The notes below the pieces were generated by a model that worked only from the letters and a program-made list of their open reading frames with translations, was not told where the DNA came from and did no database searches. A stretch of 8,169 nucleotides of DNA, from positions 1 to 8,169 of the forward strand of contig WLNX01000075.1 of assembly GCA_009699565.1 (NCBI GenBank). Direction: 5' to 3'. This document shows positions 6,226 to 8,169 of the stretch, piece by piece. This DNA is from Actinomycetota bacterium (GTDB taxonomy: Bacteria; Actinomycetota; Thermoleophilia; Solirubrobacterales; Solirubrobacteraceae). Numbering within the stretch: the first letter of the stretch is position 1; every line of letters begins with the position of its first letter. A program made the position numbers and the translations under genes.

Positions 6226-6361
6226 AGGCCGAGTTCTCCACCAACAAGGGTGGAGGAGTGGGGGACCCAACGAAGACCACGGTCTTCAGGGGCGAATAGC
6301 GGGCATTGTCGCCTGCTTAGCGCAAATACAGCGCGAGCCCGTCAGCTCACCTCGCAGGCCT
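6226..6361 (+). promoter_or_regulatory. ydaO-yuaA riboswitch (cyclic di-AMP aptamer)
   Basis: The leader of the M23 peptidase gene carries the conserved blocks I know from ydaO-yuaA leaders: GGGGGACCCAA (6260-6270), AGGGGCGAATAGC (6288-6300, consensus GGGGUGAAUC) and the 3' block GAGCCCGTCAGCTCACC (6335-6351) followed by TCGCAGGC. The predicted stems agree. P1 is AGGCC 6226-6230 with GGCCT 6357-6361. Further stems are CTCCACC 6236-6242 with GGTGGAG 6249-6255, GAAGAC 6272-6277 with GTCTTC 6282-6287, GCGGGC 6299-6304 with GCCTGC 6311-6316 (one G-U), and GCGC 6320-6323 with GCGC 6331-6334. In actinobacteria this class commonly controls peptidoglycan hydrolases and lowers expression when c-di-AMP is high. 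The outer boundaries are estimates. Confidence 0.87.
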
Positions 6362-6378
6362 CGTTGCAGAGATTGCCA

Positions 6379-7608
6379 ATGAACAGATACCGAAATAGCC
6401 TCCGCGGCCGCATGCGCTCGCGTCTCTCACTCCTTGCCCTCGTGGTCGTTCTCCCGGCCGTCCTTTGGGCCCTGCTCCCGCTCGGGTCACTTGCCGCGAC
6501 GCGCGATCAGCAGCTCAGCAGGCTCAACGACAAGATCGCTACGACCCAGAGCAAGGTCGACAAGAAGAAGGGGACGGAGAGCGTCCTCACCACGCAGGTT
6601 CAGGCCTGGCAGTCGAAGATCAACAAGATTCAGGGCCGGATTGACACGCTTCAGAGTCGTCAGGATCGGATTCAGCAGGGCCTCGATCGCGAGCAGGCTT
6701 CGCTCGATCGCATTCAGCGGGATCTGCGCAAGCAGCGCCGCCGCCAGGTGCAGCTCAAAGCACGCCTGGCCGAAGGGCGCCGCGTGCTCTCCCAGCGCCT
6801 GTTCGAGCTCTACCGTGCAGATGCCCCGACCCTGATCACGGTTGTACTTGACTCGAAGGGTTTTGCGGAACTGCTCGAGAGGGGCGAATTCCTCAAGCGG
6901 ATCGGCGACCAGGACCAGCGCGTGATCACGCTCGTGCGCACTGCCCGAGTTGAAGCCACGCTTAACGCCAACCGCCTGGGCAAGCTCGAGAAGCGCCAAG
7001 GCGCTATCACCGCAAGCATCAAGAAGAAGCGCGACGCAGTGGCTTCAATCAAGGGCCAGCTTGTTTCCACCCGCAGCGGCTTCGATGAGACAAAGCAGCG
7101 CAAGGCCAACGTGCTCGCAAACGTCAAGGCCGATCGTCGCCAGCTTGAGGGCGCGCTGTCAAAGATGAGGGAGACTCAGGCCCGAATCGAAGGCATCCTC
7201 AACGGAGGGCCGCTCGCCGGGCCGATCCGCCGCGGTTCCGGGTCGATGATCTGGCCTGTCAACGGGCCGATCACCTCCCCATTCTGCGAACGTCGTTCGT
7301 GGGAGTCTTGCCACCCGGGAATCGACATCGGCGTCGGTTCGGGCACGCCGATCCGGGCAGCCGACAGCGGCACGGTCGCCGTTGCCTCGATGAACGGCGG
7401 CTACGGAAACTTCACCTGCGTTCAACACAGCGCATCGCTTTCGACCTGTTACGCACACCAGTCGCGCTACGCGGTTCACGTTGGCCAGAACGTCAGTAAG
7501 GGTCAGGTAATCGGCTATGTCGGCTGCACCGGGCTGTGCTTTGGCGACCACCTCCACTTTGAGGTTCGCGTCAACGGTCAAGTGACCAATCCGCTGAACT
7601 ACCTCTAG
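6379..7608 (+). CDS. Secreted coiled-coil M23 (LytM) peptidoglycan endopeptidase, EnvC/PcsB-like layout
   Basis: A 409-residue exported hydrolase that should cut peptide cross-links of peptidoglycan. A basic N-terminus and hydrophobic core (17-36) form a signal peptide with likely cleavage after LAA (38-40). Coiled coil (about 41-140) leads to a short segment, YRADAPTLITVVLDSKGFAELL (from 145), then more coiled coil (about 185-282). This layout is shared with the FtsEX partners EnvC, PcsB and CwlO. The M23 domain (290-409) keeps all zinc and catalytic residues: H312 and D316 in HPGID, H360 in YAH, H391 and H393 in HLHFE. It should therefore be active, unlike EnvC, which has lost metal binding. 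Six cysteines lie in this domain. The start ATG (6379) follows the riboswitch by 17 bp with a weak AGAG site; ATG 6412 is possible. The open frame extends upstream to an ATG at 6250, but that lies inside the riboswitch. Confidence 0.9.
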   Translation: MNRYRNSLRGRMRSRLSLLALVVVLPAVLWALLPLGSLAATRDQQLSRLNDKIATTQSKVDKKKGTESVLTTQVQAWQSKINKIQGRIDTLQSRQDRIQQGLDREQASLDRIQRDLRKQRRRQVQLKARLAEGRRVLSQRLFELYRADAPTLITVVLDSKGFAELLERGEFLKRIGDQDQRVITLVRTARVEATLNANRLGKLEKRQGAITASIKKKRDAVASIKGQLVSTRSGFDETKQRKANVLANVKADRRQLEGALSKMRETQARIEGILNGGPLAGPIRRGSGSMIWPVNGPITSPFCERRSWESCHPGIDIGVGSGTPIRAADSGTVAVASMNGGYGNFTCVQHSASLSTCYAHQSRYAVHVGQNVSKGQVIGYVGCTGLCFGDHLHFEVRVNGQVTNPLNYL

Positions 7609-7611
7609 CCT
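7582..7611 (+). promoter_or_regulatory. Candidate internal leaderless promoter for lgt
   Basis: GTGACC (7582-7587) resembles TTGACA in its TGAC core. After an 18-nt spacer comes TAGCCT (7606-7611), a TANNNT -10 that contains the peptidase stop codon. Seven nt later lies the lgt ATG, which has no Shine-Dalgarno sequence. This would allow lgt, an essential-type function, to escape riboswitch shut-off. Coupling to the peptidase stop 10 bp upstream is the simpler alternative. Confidence 0.3.
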
Positions 7612-7618
7612 CTCCCGC

Positions 7619-8169
7619 ATGCAGCCGGAGATCGATCTTTTCGGGCTTCCGCTGAAGACCTTCGGCCTGATGTTCGCGTTGGCCTTCCTTGCGGCCGGAG
7701 CCGTTGTGCATCGGCGCCTTCTGGAACGCGGGCTGCCGGGCGACTGGTCCTACGAGGCCCTGTTCTCCGCCTTGGCCGGCGGACTGGTAGGCGCGCGGCT
7801 CGTTTGGATCATTGAGAACCTCGAGCAGGTGAGGGGAGATGTCCTCGGGAGCATCTTCTCCGGCTCCGGATTGGTCTGGTATGGCGGAGTTCTCGGAGGA
7901 ACCGTATTCGTCGTCATCTGGGCGAAGTGGCGCGGCACACTCAACGCATCAGCCTTCGACATGGCGGCGGTTCCGCTTGCCCTTGGCAACGCGATCGGCC
8001 GAATCGGCTGCCAGCTTGCCGGCGACGGAGATTACGGAAGAGTCTGGGACGGTCCTTGGGCAATGGGCTATCCGAACGGGACGGTGCCAACCGCTCCTGG
8101 CGTGACGGTCCACCCGACTCCCGTCTACGAAACCCTTGCGCTGGGTCTGATCGCCTGGCTGCTCTGGAC
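7619..8169 (+). CDS. lgt: Prolipoprotein diacylglyceryl transferase, N-terminal part, 3' truncated by window end
   Basis: The first 183 residues of Lgt, the multi-pass inner-membrane enzyme that moves diacylglycerol from phosphatidylglycerol to the lipobox cysteine of prolipoproteins. The frame is open to the window end. The start PEIDLFGLPLKTFGLMFAL is typical of the family. Family landmarks are GGLVGARL (54-61), GLVWYGGVLGG (84-94), GNAIGRIGCQLAGDGDYG (123-140) and HPTPVYE (165-171), with hydrophobic helices between. R128 corresponds to the essential E. coli R143. Compared with E. coli, H103 is replaced by Y88, N146 by C131 and E151 probably by D136. Lgt is usually about 260-300 residues, so roughly a third is missing. 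The ATG lies 10 bp after the peptidase stop and lacks a Shine-Dalgarno sequence. Confidence 0.92.
   Translation, partial: MQPEIDLFGLPLKTFGLMFALAFLAAGAVVHRRLLERGLPGDWSYEALFSALAGGLVGARLVWIIENLEQVRGDVLGSIFSGSGLVWYGGVLGGTVFVVIWAKWRGTLNASAFDMAAVPLALGNAIGRIGCQLAGDGDYGRVWDGPWAMGYPNGTVPTAPGVTVHPTPVYETLALGLIAWLLW

Noticed and set aside
6234..6257. Strong hairpin (TCCACC/GGTGGA core) as a transcription terminator
   Set aside because: No T-tract on either strand, and it fits as a stem of the riboswitch.
6250..6378. Upstream extension of the M23 peptidase to an ATG at 6250
   Set aside because: The extra 43 residues are encoded by the riboswitch and would put a polar extension before the signal peptide.
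7750..7989. 79-residue minus-strand open frame inside lgt
   Set aside because: It is antisense to a convincing Lgt and Pro/Thr/Ser-rich without any motif.
1..8169. CRISPR, tRNA, insertion sequences, defence or toxin-antitoxin systems
   Set aside because: I looked for repeat-spacer patterns, tRNA-like arms, transposase motifs and small toxin pairs and saw none. The overlapping small genes here are better explained as PspAA, XseB and one unknown protein.

Overview
The window looks like a piece of a high-GC actinobacterial chromosome. Thermoleophilia (Solirubrobacterales-like) is my best guess, because the Lgt start, the cysteine-rich M23 domain, the PspA/PspAA pair and a c-di-AMP-type riboswitch before a cell-wall hydrolase all remind me of that group. 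This is recognition from memory, not a search. I see no mobile elements, CRISPR arrays, tRNA or rRNA. Nearly every base is coding or regulatory, and genes are packed with 4-10 bp overlaps.

Layout. (1) Bases 1-573 (+) are the 3' end of a thiolase. It converges on a minus-strand block, and the two stop codons overlap inside one CTAG. (2) Bases 570-5086 (-), read right to left, hold a putative lipoprotein with three CWB2-like modules, a 94-residue unknown protein, xseA, xseB, an enolase-superfamily protein of unknown substrate and a hotdog thioesterase. Overlaps or gaps of 13 bp or less suggest one transcript. (3) Bases 5131-6155 (-) hold pspA and pspAA, an envelope-stress pair, 44 bp upstream of the lipoprotein gene. 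(4) Bases 6156-6378 are a divergent regulatory region containing a ydaO-yuaA (c-di-AMP) riboswitch on the + strand. (5) Bases 6379-7608 (+) encode a secreted coiled-coil M23 endopeptidase controlled by that riboswitch. (6) Bases 7619-8169 (+) are the 5' part of lgt, cut by the window end.

The common theme of the right half is the cell envelope: PspA/PspAA for membrane stress, an M23 hydrolase probably under c-di-AMP control, Lgt for lipoprotein maturation, and a lipoprotein that Lgt would modify. The left half is metabolic and DNA repair: thiolase, acyl-CoA-type thioesterase, enolase-superfamily enzyme and exonuclease VII.

The strongest non-coding signal is the riboswitch at about 6226-6361. 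The least explained items are the CWB2 lipoprotein with its coupled 94-residue partner, and the enolase-superfamily enzyme. Two genes without a Shine-Dalgarno sequence (the lipoprotein gene and lgt) both show TANNNT followed by 7 nt and ATG, which suggests leaderless transcripts.
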